Counted from the first letter of the stretch, positions 10,000-21,182 are shown. The stretch is DNA of 64,000 nt from Streptomyces diastaticus subsp. diastaticus (GCF_011170125.1 NZ_BLLN01000005.1:1178001-1242000), one strand, 5' to 3'. The notes: generated by a model from the letters alone, not told the origin. Translations and numbers: made by a program.

Positions 10000-10446
10000 G
10001 ATCGAACACAGTATTGACCGGCACTCTTTCCCGAGTTGAGACCTCCGGCCGGTCATCGGCTCAACGCGCCCCGGGCGTAACGGAGTCGGGCATTCTGGAT
10101 GGCGTGCGAGGCGGGCGGCGCGCTCAGGCGGCGCGGACACACCGGACGGCCGTCCCGTCCCGCGTCCCGGCCCTTACGGGCGTCCCCGGCCGCGCGGAGC
10201 GGGGCCGGGCAGGCCGCGCGGAGCGGGGCCGGTCCTCGGGCGGGCGCTCGGGGGAACCGCGCCTCGAAGACGCGGCCCGGTTCCCGGGCGAGGTCGTCCG
10301 GGAAGGCGGCGCGGGAGTGGAGTTCGCCCTCGCCGGTGAGCGGGGCGCGCGGGGGCTGTTCGACGCCGGGCAGGCCGGTCCCGGGACGGACGGCCCAGCG
10401 GCGCGGGTCCCCTGGCGGCGGGGTGCGGGCGGACAGCGGACGCGAG
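10000..10446. other. Non-coding spacer with a short tandem repeat
   Basis: No convincing gene lies between the sugar ABC promoter and the aconitase terminator. The stretch is very GC-rich and contains 1.9 copies of a 24-base unit; its identical 21-base part is at 10188-10208 and 10212-10232. Nothing else stands out. Confidence 0.5.
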
Positions 10447-10484
10447 GAGGGCCGCACCTCCGCCGGAGCGGGGGTGCGGCCCTC
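10447..10484 (-). terminator. Intrinsic terminator of the aconitase gene
   Basis: A perfect 12-bp stem (GAGGGCCGCACC, 10447-10458, with 10473-10484) has a 14-base loop and lies 54 bases after the aconitase stop codon. Confidence 0.75.
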
Positions 10485-10537
10485 TGCCGCGGTGCGGCCG
10501 GTCCGCGCGGGACGCGCCCGGGCGGGCGCGGCCTTCG

Positions 10538-13336
<2,799 letters not shown>

Positions 13337-13337
13337 C

Positions 13338-13366
13338 TAAGGTAGGGCTTAGTTAGGCAACCCTTA
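13338..13366. promoter_or_regulatory. Candidate iron-box (DmdR/IdeR-type) sites upstream of aconitase
   Basis: Two overlapping 19-mers, TAAGGTAGGGCTTAGTTAG (13338-13356) and CTTAGTTAGGCAACCCTTA (13348-13366), match about 12 and 13 of 19 positions of the actinomycete iron-box consensus. The segment is much AT-richer than the flanks and lies 68 to 96 bases upstream of the aconitase start. Confidence 0.4.
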
Positions 13367-13398
13367 CCGGCGGCGGTCGCGGTCTCGCCATGGGTAGA

Positions 13399-13416
13399 TA
13401 TCTCGATGTCGAGATA
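13399..13416. promoter_or_regulatory. 18-bp palindromic operator upstream of aconitase (TamR/MarR type)
   Basis: TATCTCGATGTCGAGATA has two 8-bp arms around a 2-base centre. Its layout is that of MarR-family (HucR/TamR-like) operators. S. coelicolor TamR is reported to control aconitase and other TCA genes under oxidative stress. The match to its exact consensus is from memory and not verified. Confidence 0.5.
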
Positions 13417-13439
13417 ACTCTAATACATGACCGCGTACT

Positions 13440-13765
13440 AGGCATGCCTCGGGGCCGGTGAGGTGGCGCGGCGGGGCACGCGGAGGAGAACGGCGGAGCC
13501 CGCCGCGCGAGACGACGGAGGCACCGTCGCCGCACCTGCCCAGGCCGCGCCCCACCGCCGCCGAGGAGGCCCGAGGTCCGGCATGTCCCGGGCCCCGTCG
13601 CACATCCGGAACACCCTCACGCGCGCGGCACGCCGAGCCCCTCCGGCCGGACCGCGCCCACCGTGGACGGTGGCGCGGCCCTCGAACGCGGCGCCGGCCG
13701 GGCCGGCACCGAGCGGGTCGCCGTCGAGGACCCGTTCGCCGCGCACGGCGTGGCGGAGCCCGTCA
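13440..13765. other. GC-rich spacer without a recognisable gene
   Basis: Between the aconitase control region and the MFS gene I find open frames on both strands but none with family resemblance, a plausible start or a ribosome binding site. Confidence 0.4.
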
Positions 13766-15016
13766 TCACCGCCCTCGCCCCCGGCCGGGCGAGTCGGCCG
13801 CTCGCCGGACTCCCGGCCGGGGCCGGCCGACCCGGTCCCCGGGAACCGCCGCGGCCAGCAGGTGGAGTACGGCCGCCGCCGACAGCCCGGCCGGGAGCGC
13901 GGCGCCGGCCAGCTGGCCGGCGAGGGCGGCTCCGGCGGCGAAGGCGGTCGTCTTCAGGCTCGCGCCGACGGTGAAGAGCTGAGCCCGCAGCCGGGCGGGC
14001 GCCACGCGGTGACGCACCGCGAAGAGGGCGGAGAGCTGCGGGCCCTCGCCGACGCCCGCGAGGAGGGCGGCGGCGGCCACCGGGCCCGGGCGGCAGGTCG
14101 CCGCCAGCAGCAGGGCCGCGCCCTGGACGAGCGCCGTCCACCGCAGGAGGGCCCCCGGCGCGACCGGCAGCGGGCACCGGGCGAGGACCGCGTTGGCGGC
14201 CAGCGCGGCGAGGGCGACGGCGGCCAGCAGGGCCACTCCCCGGGCGGCGCCGCCGAGGACGCGCTCCCCCAGTGGCGCGGCGCAGGCCGCCAGCATCCCC
14301 TGGGCCGCGCAGGAGAGCACCGAGGTCGCGGTGGCGCCCCGCAGGCGCGGGTCACGGGACGTCAGGCGCAGCCCGGCCCGGAGACCGGCGGCGCCGGAGC
14401 GGCCGTCCGGTGCGCGGCGGCCGGCACCCGCCCCGGCGTCCGCGCCCGCCCGGCCGCCGGGCGCGGGCAGCCACCAGGCAACGGGCACGGCGAGCAGGAG
14501 CAGGGTGACGGCCAGCGCGGCGGGGGCGGAGGGGAAGGTCCAGGCGGCGAGGGCTCCGGTGAGGGCGGGGCCGGCCAGGCTCGCGAGGTGGAAGGTGGCC
14601 GCGTCCCGGGCGGTCGCGGCGGGCAGGCCGCCCGGGTCGGTCACGTACGGGAGTTGGGCGCTCCAGCCGCCCGCGAGCGCCGGCGCGAAGAGGCCGGCGG
14701 CCGCCACGCAGGCGAGCGTCACCACCGTCGGCACCCGGCCCGCACCGGCGGCGGCCAGGGCGAGGCCGAGGGCGTACAGGAGGAGGCAGGCGGCGAGCAG
14801 GCGGCCGGGGCGCGGGGCGCGGTCGAGCAGGACGCCGAGGAGCGGCCCGCCGAGTACGGCCGGGACGGCGAGGGCGGCGAGCAGCAGGGAAGCGGTGGCG
14901 GGCGAGCCGGTCAGCGCGAACCCGGCCAGGAGGAGCGCCGGCCCGGCCGTCTCGTCACCGGTGCGGGCCAGAGCGCCTCCGGCCAGGAACCAGCCCGTCC
15001 CGTAACGCTTCATCAT
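13766..15016 (-). CDS. MFS transporter
   Basis: Major facilitator superfamily protein, 416 aa, with about 12 hydrophobic helices separated by a central Arg/Gly-rich loop (around residues 185-225). The A-type loop reads GGPLLGVLLDRAPRPGRLLA, with the Asp-Arg pair typical of drug-efflux MFS proteins. ATG 15016 (MMKRYGTGWFLAGGALART) follows a -10 element (TAACGT) by only seven bases and has no Shine-Dalgarno sequence, so a leaderless mRNA is likely. It diverges from the CGNR-protein gene at 15073, and the palindrome CGTTACC-GA-GGTAACG covers its promoter. The CGNR protein is therefore a candidate regulator. Substrate unknown. Confidence 0.85.
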   Translation of the reverse strand: MMKRYGTGWFLAGGALARTGDETAGPALLLAGFALTGSPATASLLLAALAVPAVLGGPLLGVLLDRAPRPGRLLAACLLLYALGLALAAAGAGRVPTVVTLACVAAAGLFAPALAGGWSAQLPYVTDPGGLPAATARDAATFHLASLAGPALTGALAAWTFPSAPAALAVTLLLLAVPVAWWLPAPGGRAGADAGAGAGRRAPDGRSGAAGLRAGLRLTSRDPRLRGATATSVLSCAAQGMLAACAAPLGERVLGGAARGVALLAAVALAALAANAVLARCPLPVAPGALLRWTALVQGAALLLAATCRPGPVAAAALLAGVGEGPQLSALFAVRHRVAPARLRAQLFTVGASLKTTAFAAGAALAGQLAGAALPAGLSAAAVLHLLAAAVPGDRVGRPRPGVRRAADSPGRGRGR

Positions 15017-15023
15017 GCGCCGG

Positions 15024-15053
15024 ACGTTACCGAGGTAACGGAAAGACACTCAA
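15024..15053 (-). promoter_or_regulatory. Promoter of the MFS gene, probably leaderless
   Basis: The minus strand has TTGAGT (15048-15053), an 18-base spacer and TAACGT (15024-15029). Seven bases then lead to ATG 15016, so transcription should begin at or one base from the start codon. Confidence 0.6.
15025..15040. promoter_or_regulatory. Shared palindromic operator between divergent MFS and CGNR genes
   Basis: CGTTACCGAGGTAACG has perfect 7-bp arms around GA and overlaps the -10 element of the MFS promoter. The half-site CGTTAC recurs at 15058-15063 on the plus strand and at 15002-15007 on the minus strand. Confidence 0.55.
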
Positions 15054-15072
15054 GAAGCGTTACACTCCCCCG

Positions 15073-15636
15073 ATGGCCGACCCCTCCGAGACCCCTGCCG
15101 ACTGGTCCACCCGTCACTCGGTGCGCGCGGTGGCGCTGCGCACCGTGGCTCTGGTCAACGCTCTCTCCCCCGAGCGGCCGGACCCGGCCGCCGTCGCAGC
15201 GCTGCTCCTCCGCCACGGTGAGCGCGGCCCGTTGGCCCTGACCGCCGCGGAGGTCGCGGAGATGCGCGCGGCTGCGCTCCGGGTGCGCGAGGTGCTGGCC
15301 GCCGGCGGCACGGACACCGCCGCCTCCGCCCTCAACCGGCTGCTGCGCACGCACACCGGCCTCCTGCGCCTCACCTCCCACGGGGGAACCACGCCCTGGC
15401 ACCCGCACCTCGACAGCGACGACGACGCGGCGTGGGGCGAGTGGCTGCTGGCCTCCTCCTGCATGGCGCTGGCGGTGCTGCTCTGGGACCGCCAACTGCC
15501 GCCGGGCGCCGTCTGCGCTTCGGTGAGCTGCCAGGACGTGTTTCTCACCCGGGGCGCCGGTCCCGCCCGCCGGTACTGCTCACGGCGGTGCGCGACGCGG
15601 GAGCGGGTGGCCGCACACCGCAGGGCGCGCGGCTGA
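15073..15636 (+). CDS. CGNR zinc-finger (ABATE-domain) protein, putative regulator
   Basis: 187-aa protein with an alpha-helical N-terminal domain (ABATE-like, RTVALVNALS...). A C-terminal zinc-knuckle segment carries four cysteines: C-A-S-V-S-C near residue 147, then RYCSRRCATRERVAAHRRARG. This corresponds to the CGNR motif, with CATR in place of the usual CGNR. Family members are regarded as stress-related DNA-binding proteins. TACACT at 15061-15066 sits seven bases before ATG 15073 and no ribosome binding site is present, so this gene also looks leaderless. Its divergent partner is an MFS pump sharing the intervening palindrome. Confidence 0.8.
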   Translation: MADPSETPADWSTRHSVRAVALRTVALVNALSPERPDPAAVAALLLRHGERGPLALTAAEVAEMRAAALRVREVLAAGGTDTAASALNRLLRTHTGLLRLTSHGGTTPWHPHLDSDDDAAWGEWLLASSCMALAVLLWDRQLPPGAVCASVSCQDVFLTRGAGPARRYCSRRCATRERVAAHRRARG

Positions 15637-15684
15637 CCGGCCCACGCGGGGAACGCCCCGGCGCACGGCGCCCCCGGCCAGGCG

Positions 15685-15840
15685 TCACGCGGCCCCCGGC
15701 GCGGGGAGGGGGACCCAGGTGAACGAGGCCCGGAGCAGCTCGTCACCGTCCCCGCCCAGTCCCCGGCGCGGGTCGGCCCCGGCGAGGGTGCGGCGCAGGC
15801 AGGACAGGGCACGCCGGCAGGTCCCCGCGGCATCCAGCAC
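15685..15840 (-). pseudogene. Possible short gene remnant (51 codons)
   Basis: A frame from GTG 15840 to TGA 15685 has strong third-position G/C and encodes a peptide ending in DELLRASFTWVPLPAPGAA. The same frame continues upstream beyond an in-frame TGA at about 15849 (DLRGAAHVVAGRR...). That pattern resembles the decayed 3' end of a larger gene. I do not recognise the family, and no ribosome binding site is visible. Confidence 0.25.
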
Positions 15841-15915
15841 GCCTCACCCGTCGCCGGGCACCCGGCGCCCGGCGACGACATGGGCCGCCCCCCGCAGGTC
15901 CGGCCACCACCCCCG

Positions 15916-16491
15916 TCAGCCGCGTCCCCGGGCGGTCAGCCGCCGCGCCACCAGGTGCGCGCCGGCCGTCGCCACCCCGGCGAGGCCCAGGCTGAGGAGG
16001 GCGTCCCCGGAGCGGGCGGGGCGCAGGAGTCCGGCGCGGCGCAGACGGGCGCGGGCCGCCAGGGTGAACGGGAGGACGAGGAGCGGGGTGGTCGCGACGC
16101 CGGGCGTGTAGCCGCGGACGGCGGTAGCCTGAGCGAGGTGGACCAAGCCGTGCAGGCCGAAACCGTCCAGGACGGACTGGTACACCGCCGAACGGCCGCC
16201 GGTGCGGCGGCCCTCGACGGCGGCCGCCGCCACGACCAGGCCGACACACCCCACGGCGACACCGAACCGGCGCACGTCCAGCTCCGCCATCTCCCGCCAG
16301 AGCCGGTCCGGGACCTGCGGGAACCGCTCGCGCAGCTCCGGCACCCGTGCCGGGATCCAGTACCGCGCGGCCAGCAACTCCTCCGCGTCGTGCACCACCC
16401 AGGCCCCGAACAGGCCCAGCGTCACCCAGCCCGGCACCTCCTCGCCCCCGCCGCCACCGACCCGTTCCGCCGCGTTCCCCCGTGTCCTCAT
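15916..16491 (-). CDS. HXXEE domain-containing membrane protein
   Basis: About 191 aa with four hydrophobic segments: WVTLGLFGAWVV, FGVAVGCVGLVVAAAAV, a long one around GFGLHGLVHLAQ to LLVLPFTLAA, and ALLSLGLAGVATAGAHLV. The family-defining HDAEE motif lies in the first helix. The paired HGLVH in the third supports an intramembrane metal site, but no function is known for the family. ATG 16491 is chosen as the first start near the conserved part. It lacks a clear ribosome binding site, and GTG codons about 60 bases further in are alternatives. It diverges from the HTH-MurA gene, with 144 bases between start codons. Confidence 0.75.
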   Translation of the reverse strand: MRTRGNAAERVGGGGGEEVPGWVTLGLFGAWVVHDAEELLAARYWIPARVPELRERFPQVPDRLWREMAELDVRRFGVAVGCVGLVVAAAAVEGRRTGGRSAVYQSVLDGFGLHGLVHLAQATAVRGYTPGVATTPLLVLPFTLAARARLRRAGLLRPARSGDALLSLGLAGVATAGAHLVARRLTARGRG

Positions 16492-16608
16492 GGCCTGGAG
16501 TCTGCCGGCCAAGGCGTGCGGGGCAAAGGCACCCGACCCCCCGTCAGGCCGCCTGGCCCCGGAGCCTCGTACGCCACCGCCCTCGAACGGACCCCCCAAC
16601 AGGAATGC

Positions 16609-16624
16609 ATCTCATATCTGAGAT
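16609..16624. promoter_or_regulatory. Palindrome over the HTH-MurA promoter
   Basis: ATCTCAtatcTGAGAT has 6-bp arms and a 4-base centre. It ends where a possible -10 element, TAGCCT (16624-16629), begins. The start codon at 16636 is six bases further on. Because the downstream gene encodes its own Cro-type HTH, autoregulation is plausible. Confidence 0.5.
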
Positions 16625-16635
16625 AGCCTGCGGGC

Positions 16636-18165
16636 ATGGCAGACGACTACCTGGTACGCATCGGCAAGCTCATCCGCGACGCCCGTCAACATCGCGGCTG
16701 GACACAGGCGCAGCTCGCCGAAGCGCTCGGCACCAGCCAGAGCGCGGTGAACCGCATCGAACGCGGCAACCAAAACATCAGCCTTGAGATGATCGCTCGA
16801 ATTGGTGAAGCGCTGGACAGCGAGATCGTCTCCCTGGGCTACGCCGGACCGATGCACCTGCGCGTGGTCGGCGGGCGGCGCCTGTCCGGCGCGATCGACG
16901 TCAAGACGAGCAAGAACGCCTGCGTCGCGCTGCTCTGCGCCTCGCTGCTGAACCGGGGCCGCACCACCCTGCGCCGGGTCGCCCGCATCGAGGAGGTCTA
17001 CCGCCTGCTGGAGGTGCTCAACTCCATCGGCGTGCGGGCCCGCTGGATCAACGACGGGCACGACCTGGAGATCGTCCCGCCCGCCGACCTGGACATGGCC
17101 GGCATGGACCAGACGGCGGCCCGCCGCACCCGCTCCATCATCATGTTCCTCGGCCCGCTGCTGCACCGCATGGACCGCTTCAAGCTGCCGTACGCCGGCG
17201 GCTGCGACCTCGGCACGCGCACGATCGAGCCGCACATGATCGCGCTGCGCCGCTTCGGCCTGGCCATCACCGCCACCGAGGGGCTGTACCACGCCGAGGT
17301 GGAGACCCCGGAGCCCTCGGACAAGCCGATCGTGCTGACCGAGCGCGGCGACACCGTGACCGAGAACGCGCTGCTGGCCGCCGCCCGCAAGGACGGCGTC
17401 ACCGTCATCCGCAACGCCTCCTCCAACTACATGGTCCAGGACCTCTGCTTCTTCCTGGAGGCGCTGGGCGTACGCGTCGAGGGCATCGGCACCACCACTC
17501 TCACCGTGCACGGCGTCCCCGTCATCGACGTCGACGTCGACTACTCCCCCTCCGAGGACCCGGTCGAGGCGATGAGCCTGCTCGCCGCCGCCGTGGTCAC
17601 CGAGTCGGAACTGACGGTGCGCCGGGTGCCGATCGAGTTCCTGGAGATCGAGCTGGCGGTCCTGGAGGAGATGGGCCTGGACCACGACCGGACCCCGGAG
17701 TACGCCGCCGACAACGGCCGGACCCGGCTGGTCGACCTGACCGTGCGCCCCTCCAAGCTGGAGGCGCCGATCGACAAGATCCACCCCATGCCGTTCCCCG
17801 GCCTGAACATCGACAACGTCCCGTTCTTCGCGGCCATCACCGCCGCCGCCTCGGGCCAGACCCTCATCCACGACTGGGTCTACGACAACCGCGCCATCTA
17901 CCTCACCGACCTCAACCGCCTCGGCGGCCGCCTCCAGCTCCTCGACCCCCACCGCGTCCTTGTGGAGGGCCCGACCCGCTGGCGCGCCGCCGAGATGATG
18001 TGCCCGCCCGCCCTGCGCCCCGCCGTGGTCGTCCTCCTCGCCATGATGGCCGCCGAGGGCACCTCGGTCCTGCGCAACGTCTACGTCATCAACCGCGGCT
18101 ACGAGGACCTGGCCGAGCGCCTCAACTCGGTCGGCGCCCAGATCGAGACGTTCCGGGACATCTGA
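16636..18165 (+). CDS. murA2: HTH-MurA fusion: UDP-N-acetylglucosamine 1-carboxyvinyltransferase-like protein with N-terminal XRE domain
   Basis: 509 aa. Residues 8-62 form a Cro/C1-type helix-turn-helix (WTQAQLAEALGTSQSAVNRIERG). Residues ~72-509 form an EPSP/MurA fold, the class that transfers enolpyruvate from PEP to UDP-GlcNAc at the first committed step of peptidoglycan synthesis. The catalytic pair Lys93-Asn94 (KTSKNA) and the loop cysteine Cys190 (AGGCDLGTR) are conserved, so catalysis is possible. Syntenic with S. coelicolor SCO5998, annotated MurA2. There is no Shine-Dalgarno; TAGCCT ends six bases before ATG, suggesting a leaderless message. Whether it acts as enzyme, regulator or both is open. 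Confidence 0.9.
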   Translation: MADDYLVRIGKLIRDARQHRGWTQAQLAEALGTSQSAVNRIERGNQNISLEMIARIGEALDSEIVSLGYAGPMHLRVVGGRRLSGAIDVKTSKNACVALLCASLLNRGRTTLRRVARIEEVYRLLEVLNSIGVRARWINDGHDLEIVPPADLDMAGMDQTAARRTRSIIMFLGPLLHRMDRFKLPYAGGCDLGTRTIEPHMIALRRFGLAITATEGLYHAEVETPEPSDKPIVLTERGDTVTENALLAAARKDGVTVIRNASSNYMVQDLCFFLEALGVRVEGIGTTTLTVHGVPVIDVDVDYSPSEDPVEAMSLLAAAVVTESELTVRRVPIEFLEIELAVLEEMGLDHDRTPEYAADNGRTRLVDLTVRPSKLEAPIDKIHPMPFPGLNIDNVPFFAAITAAASGQTLIHDWVYDNRAIYLTDLNRLGGRLQLLDPHRVLVEGPTRWRAAEMMCPPALRPAVVVLLAMMAAEGTSVLRNVYVINRGYEDLAERLNSVGAQIETFRDI

Positions 18166-18174
18166 CCGGCGAGT

Positions 18175-18227
18175 GCCGCCGCACCCCGTCCCCCGGCCCG
18201 CTGACCGGCGGGGAGGAGTGCGGCGGC
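18175..18227. terminator. Bidirectional terminator between murA2 and the GH81 gene
   Basis: A 10-bp inverted repeat (GCCGCCGCAC, 18175-18184, with 18218-18227) encloses a GC-rich loop that can fold further. It lies between two convergent genes whose stops are 110 bases apart. Confidence 0.6.
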
Positions 18228-18275
18228 GTCCTTGACGGGCGGGCGGGCCGTCACCGGCCGGGGTCCGCCCGTGCG

Positions 18276-21050
18276 TCACTCGTAGGGGATGACCACCCGG
18301 GAGGTGTCGCCCCCGGTACCGAGCAGCGCGGTTCCGTCGCCGATGGCGTTCCAGACCTCCAGCCGCACCGTTCCCCCGCGCAGGTCTCCGAGGGTGCCGG
18401 TCGCGGACTTCAGGCCGCGGGCGTGGGTGTACTCCTCCCAGCCGGGGACCGGGTCGGTGGCGAAGTACGCGTACGTCTCGGTCCGGTCGAAGGTGCCGTC
18501 CCCGGTGAGGTCGTAGCTGACGCGGGCCTGCTGGCCGAGGCCGACGGCGGTGCCGGCGTCCACCCGGAGGCGGAAGGCGGTGGACGCGCCGGCCTTGAGG
18601 GTGGCGTTGACGCCCTTGGCCTCGTAGACGAGCGGCTTGTTCGGGGTGCCGTCGTGGTTGCGGCCCTCGGACGAGGCGACGGTGTCGCTGGCGGAGGCGC
18701 CGCCGGTGCCCGTGGTGAGGGCGCCGCCGGAGCGGAGCCGGAAGGTGTTGCCGGTGGACGGCTCGGGGTCCTGGCCGCCGGAGCCGGAGCCGTTCCCCGT
18801 CGCGGTGGAACGCGGGGGCACGGTGAGCTCATGGCCGTCGGAGAAGGTGACCGTGCGCTCCGTCGAGCCGTGGTTGTGGGCGACGTAGGTGCGGTCGCCG
18901 CCCTTGGCGAAGACCGCGGAGGTGGGCAGGTCGCCGGTGACCGAGGGGTCGGGGGCGCCGAGCGCGTCCAGAGTGGTCAGCCACTGGTACGTGTGCGCCT
19001 TGGACTCGCCCTCCTCCGGGGTGTATCCGGCGTGACCGGCGTCCCACTTCGCCTTGGCGGCGGCCGGGTCGGCCAGCGACTCGAACTCCCAGAGGATGTC
19101 GCGCCATTCGACGGCGGGCCCGCCGTTCTCCCGCTCCATCTCGGCGATGTTGCGCCGGATCGCCTCCTTGTGCCCGCCCAGGTGGAGGGAGCCGCCCGCG
19201 GTCACGGGCAGGACGTTGATGCCGTGGATCTCCTCGGGATTGGCGGTCCACCAGGTGGAGTACGCCCCTCCGCTGCCCCAGACCATGCCGACCGTGTCGT
19301 GGCCGAAGGAGCCGGGGAAGACCTCCTCGTCGGCGTCGAACCAGTACTGGGCGATCGCCTCGCCCTCGGTCGCGAGCAGGTAGCTGCCGAGGTCGCGCAA
19401 CCGGGCGTCGCCGGTGGCCGAGCCCCAGAGCACCAGCGCCGCGCTGAGGTTGGTGGACTCCGAGGAGGACTCCTGGTTGTTGCCGGCGGCGAAGCCCTGG
19501 TGGCCGGAGGCCCAGCTGTGCCCGGCGTAGACGTCGAAGCCGCGCAGGAAGGGGAAGGCGCTGTCGCTGCGGCTGGGGTTGGCGGTGTCGCGGATCAGCT
19601 CCTTGACCATGCCGCCCCAGGCGGAGTCCTCGGCCCAGGAGGGGTCGTACTGGGCGACGATCGCGGCGGCGTACACGTAGTAGCCGTAGTGGAAGTGGTG
19701 GTCGTTGAGTTCGCTGTCGCTGCCGTACGAGGCGGGGTGACCGGTGAGGGTCTTCCAGTCCTTGTCGTACGAGAACTCGCTCGCCCCGCCCGCGGTGAAC
19801 CACTCCTGGAGGCGGCCCTGGAGCAGGCCGACGAGTTTGTCGCGGGTGGCGGTCTCACCGATCTGGTCGGCGAGCGGCACCAGTTGGGCGAGCTTGCCCA
19901 GCGCCTTGCCGGTCCAGTAGGTGTCCGTGGCGCCGGAGAACGGGTCGGGGGCGTCGGCGACCTCGGACAGGTGGGTCCGCAGCCGGGAGGTGTCGACCGC
20001 GTCGGTCTTCGGCAGGGCGGGCAGGACCGGGGCCGCCTTCTGGCTGGTGGTGAAGGAGGTGCCCTCCCGCACCTTCATGGTGCCGCGCGGGGAGACGTAG
20101 GTGTACGGCGTGAGGTCGTCGGTGGTGTGCAGCCACTGGTGCCGGTACAGGGCCTGGAGGGTGCCGCGTTCGGTGCCCTCCTTGGCCTCGGTGGTGAGCT
20201 TGTAGGTGGCGCCGACCGTACCTGCGGAGGAGTCCCACTCCACCTGCGACCCGGTGACGAAGCTGAACGCGTACGCCCGGTAGGTCGCGAGGGCGTCGGT
20301 GGAGGGCAGGACGGCGAGGGAGAAGTAGTCCTTGCCGCCGAGGCCGGCGCTGATCGTGGTGCCGGAGACGTCCCAGTCGCTGCCGGTCGGCGCGAAGAGG
20401 GCGTAGTGGTGCCCGCCGACCGTGATGCCGAGGACGTTGCCCTGGTCGGAGAAGACGGTCGGGGTGGCCGCGGTGGTGATCTGGGCGTTGCCGCCGGAAC
20501 CCTGGGCGTAGACGAAGGGCAGACCGTGGCCGATGGTGGTCCGCAGGGTCCGGGAGCCGTCGGACCAGTAAGGGGTGACCGTCCAGTCGGACCAGTCGTC
20601 GGCCTTGGTGTCGGGCGAGTCGAGCCCGCTCAGCCCGAGGGTGAGGTCGCGCTTGTGCGCGTACTCGTACTGGCGCCCCTCACCCACGACGGTGGGGCTG
20701 GTCGGGTAACCGACCTCCAGCCCGCCGGAGACCGCCTGGTACGTGAGCGGGTGGCCGTACATCGGTGTGGAGTACGGGTTGTCGCCGTACCGCTGGAAGG
20801 CGAGGGAGGACCACCAGTCGTTGGTGGGCACGGGCTTGTCGGCGGCGGCCCGCGTGACCTTCGGAGTGACCGGCGCGCCGGTGTCGGTCGTGGGGCCGGT
20901 CGTGCCCGGCGGCCGGGTGTCGGAGTAACTCCCCGCCCCCACGGGGACGGAGGCGGCGAACGCCGGGGTCGCGGCCGGGCCGAGGCCCACGGCCGCCAGC
21001 GCGGCGGCCAGGACCATCGCGGCGGCCGGCCGGGATCTGCGGGTTGGCAT
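18276..21050 (-). CDS. Secreted endo-1,3-beta-glucanase, glycoside hydrolase family 81
   Basis: Extracellular enzyme cleaving beta-1,3-glucan (laminarin, fungal wall), 924 aa. A signal peptide (MPTRRSRPAAAMVLAAALAA onward) should be cut after ATPAFA near residue 32. The GH81 catalytic region runs from PTNDWWSSLAFQ to about residue 720. It includes SELNDHHFHYGYYVYAAA and NNQESSSESTNLSAALVLWG, which hold the conserved acidic and His residues. A Ser/Gly linker leads to a C-terminal ~150-aa beta-sandwich accessory domain (FRLRSGGAL to SRVVIPYE) common in Streptomyces glucanases. ATG 21050 has GAGG six bases upstream. It has its own TTGACA promoter and a palindromic operator directly downstream, so induction by glucan oligomers through a LacI-type repressor is likely. 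Confidence 0.93.
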   Translation of the reverse strand: MPTRRSRPAAAMVLAAALAAVGLGPAATPAFAASVPVGAGSYSDTRPPGTTGPTTDTGAPVTPKVTRAAADKPVPTNDWWSSLAFQRYGDNPYSTPMYGHPLTYQAVSGGLEVGYPTSPTVVGEGRQYEYAHKRDLTLGLSGLDSPDTKADDWSDWTVTPYWSDGSRTLRTTIGHGLPFVYAQGSGGNAQITTAATPTVFSDQGNVLGITVGGHHYALFAPTGSDWDVSGTTISAGLGGKDYFSLAVLPSTDALATYRAYAFSFVTGSQVEWDSSAGTVGATYKLTTEAKEGTERGTLQALYRHQWLHTTDDLTPYTYVSPRGTMKVREGTSFTTSQKAAPVLPALPKTDAVDTSRLRTHLSEVADAPDPFSGATDTYWTGKALGKLAQLVPLADQIGETATRDKLVGLLQGRLQEWFTAGGASEFSYDKDWKTLTGHPASYGSDSELNDHHFHYGYYVYAAAIVAQYDPSWAEDSAWGGMVKELIRDTANPSRSDSAFPFLRGFDVYAGHSWASGHQGFAAGNNQESSSESTNLSAALVLWGSATGDARLRDLGSYLLATEGEAIAQYWFDADEEVFPGSFGHDTVGMVWGSGGAYSTWWTANPEEIHGINVLPVTAGGSLHLGGHKEAIRRNIAEMERENGGPAVEWRDILWEFESLADPAAAKAKWDAGHAGYTPEEGESKAHTYQWLTTLDALGAPDPSVTGDLPTSAVFAKGGDRTYVAHNHGSTERTVTFSDGHELTVPPRSTATGNGSGSGGQDPEPSTGNTFRLRSGGALTTGTGGASASDTVASSEGRNHDGTPNKPLVYEAKGVNATLKAGASTAFRLRVDAGTAVGLGQQARVSYDLTGDGTFDRTETYAYFATDPVPGWEEYTHARGLKSATGTLGDLRGGTVRLEVWNAIGDGTALLGTGGDTSRVVIPYE

Positions 21051-21164
21051 GGGGCACCTCGTGTCGTCGAGAGGGACGGGCTCGTCGGCGGCGGCCACGG
21101 CGACCTGCGGACCAACGCCCTGAGGTCGCTGCGGAACCGTGACAGAGAGGGTGCAAGAGCCCAG

Positions 21165-21182
21165 CCTGAGAGCGCTCTCAGG
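21165..21182. promoter_or_regulatory. 18-bp perfect palindromic operator of the GH81 gene
   Basis: CCTGAGAGCGCTCTCAGG is a perfect palindrome. Its core TGAGAGCGCTCTCA differs from the CebR site TGGGAGCGCTCCCA by one base per half. It lies directly downstream of the -10 box, at about +1 to +18, an ideal place for LacI-family repression. Confidence 0.75.

Noticed and set aside
9757..10140. In-frame N-terminal extension of the sugar-binding lipoprotein
   Set aside because: The extension would place the signal peptide and lipobox internally and covers the predicted promoter.
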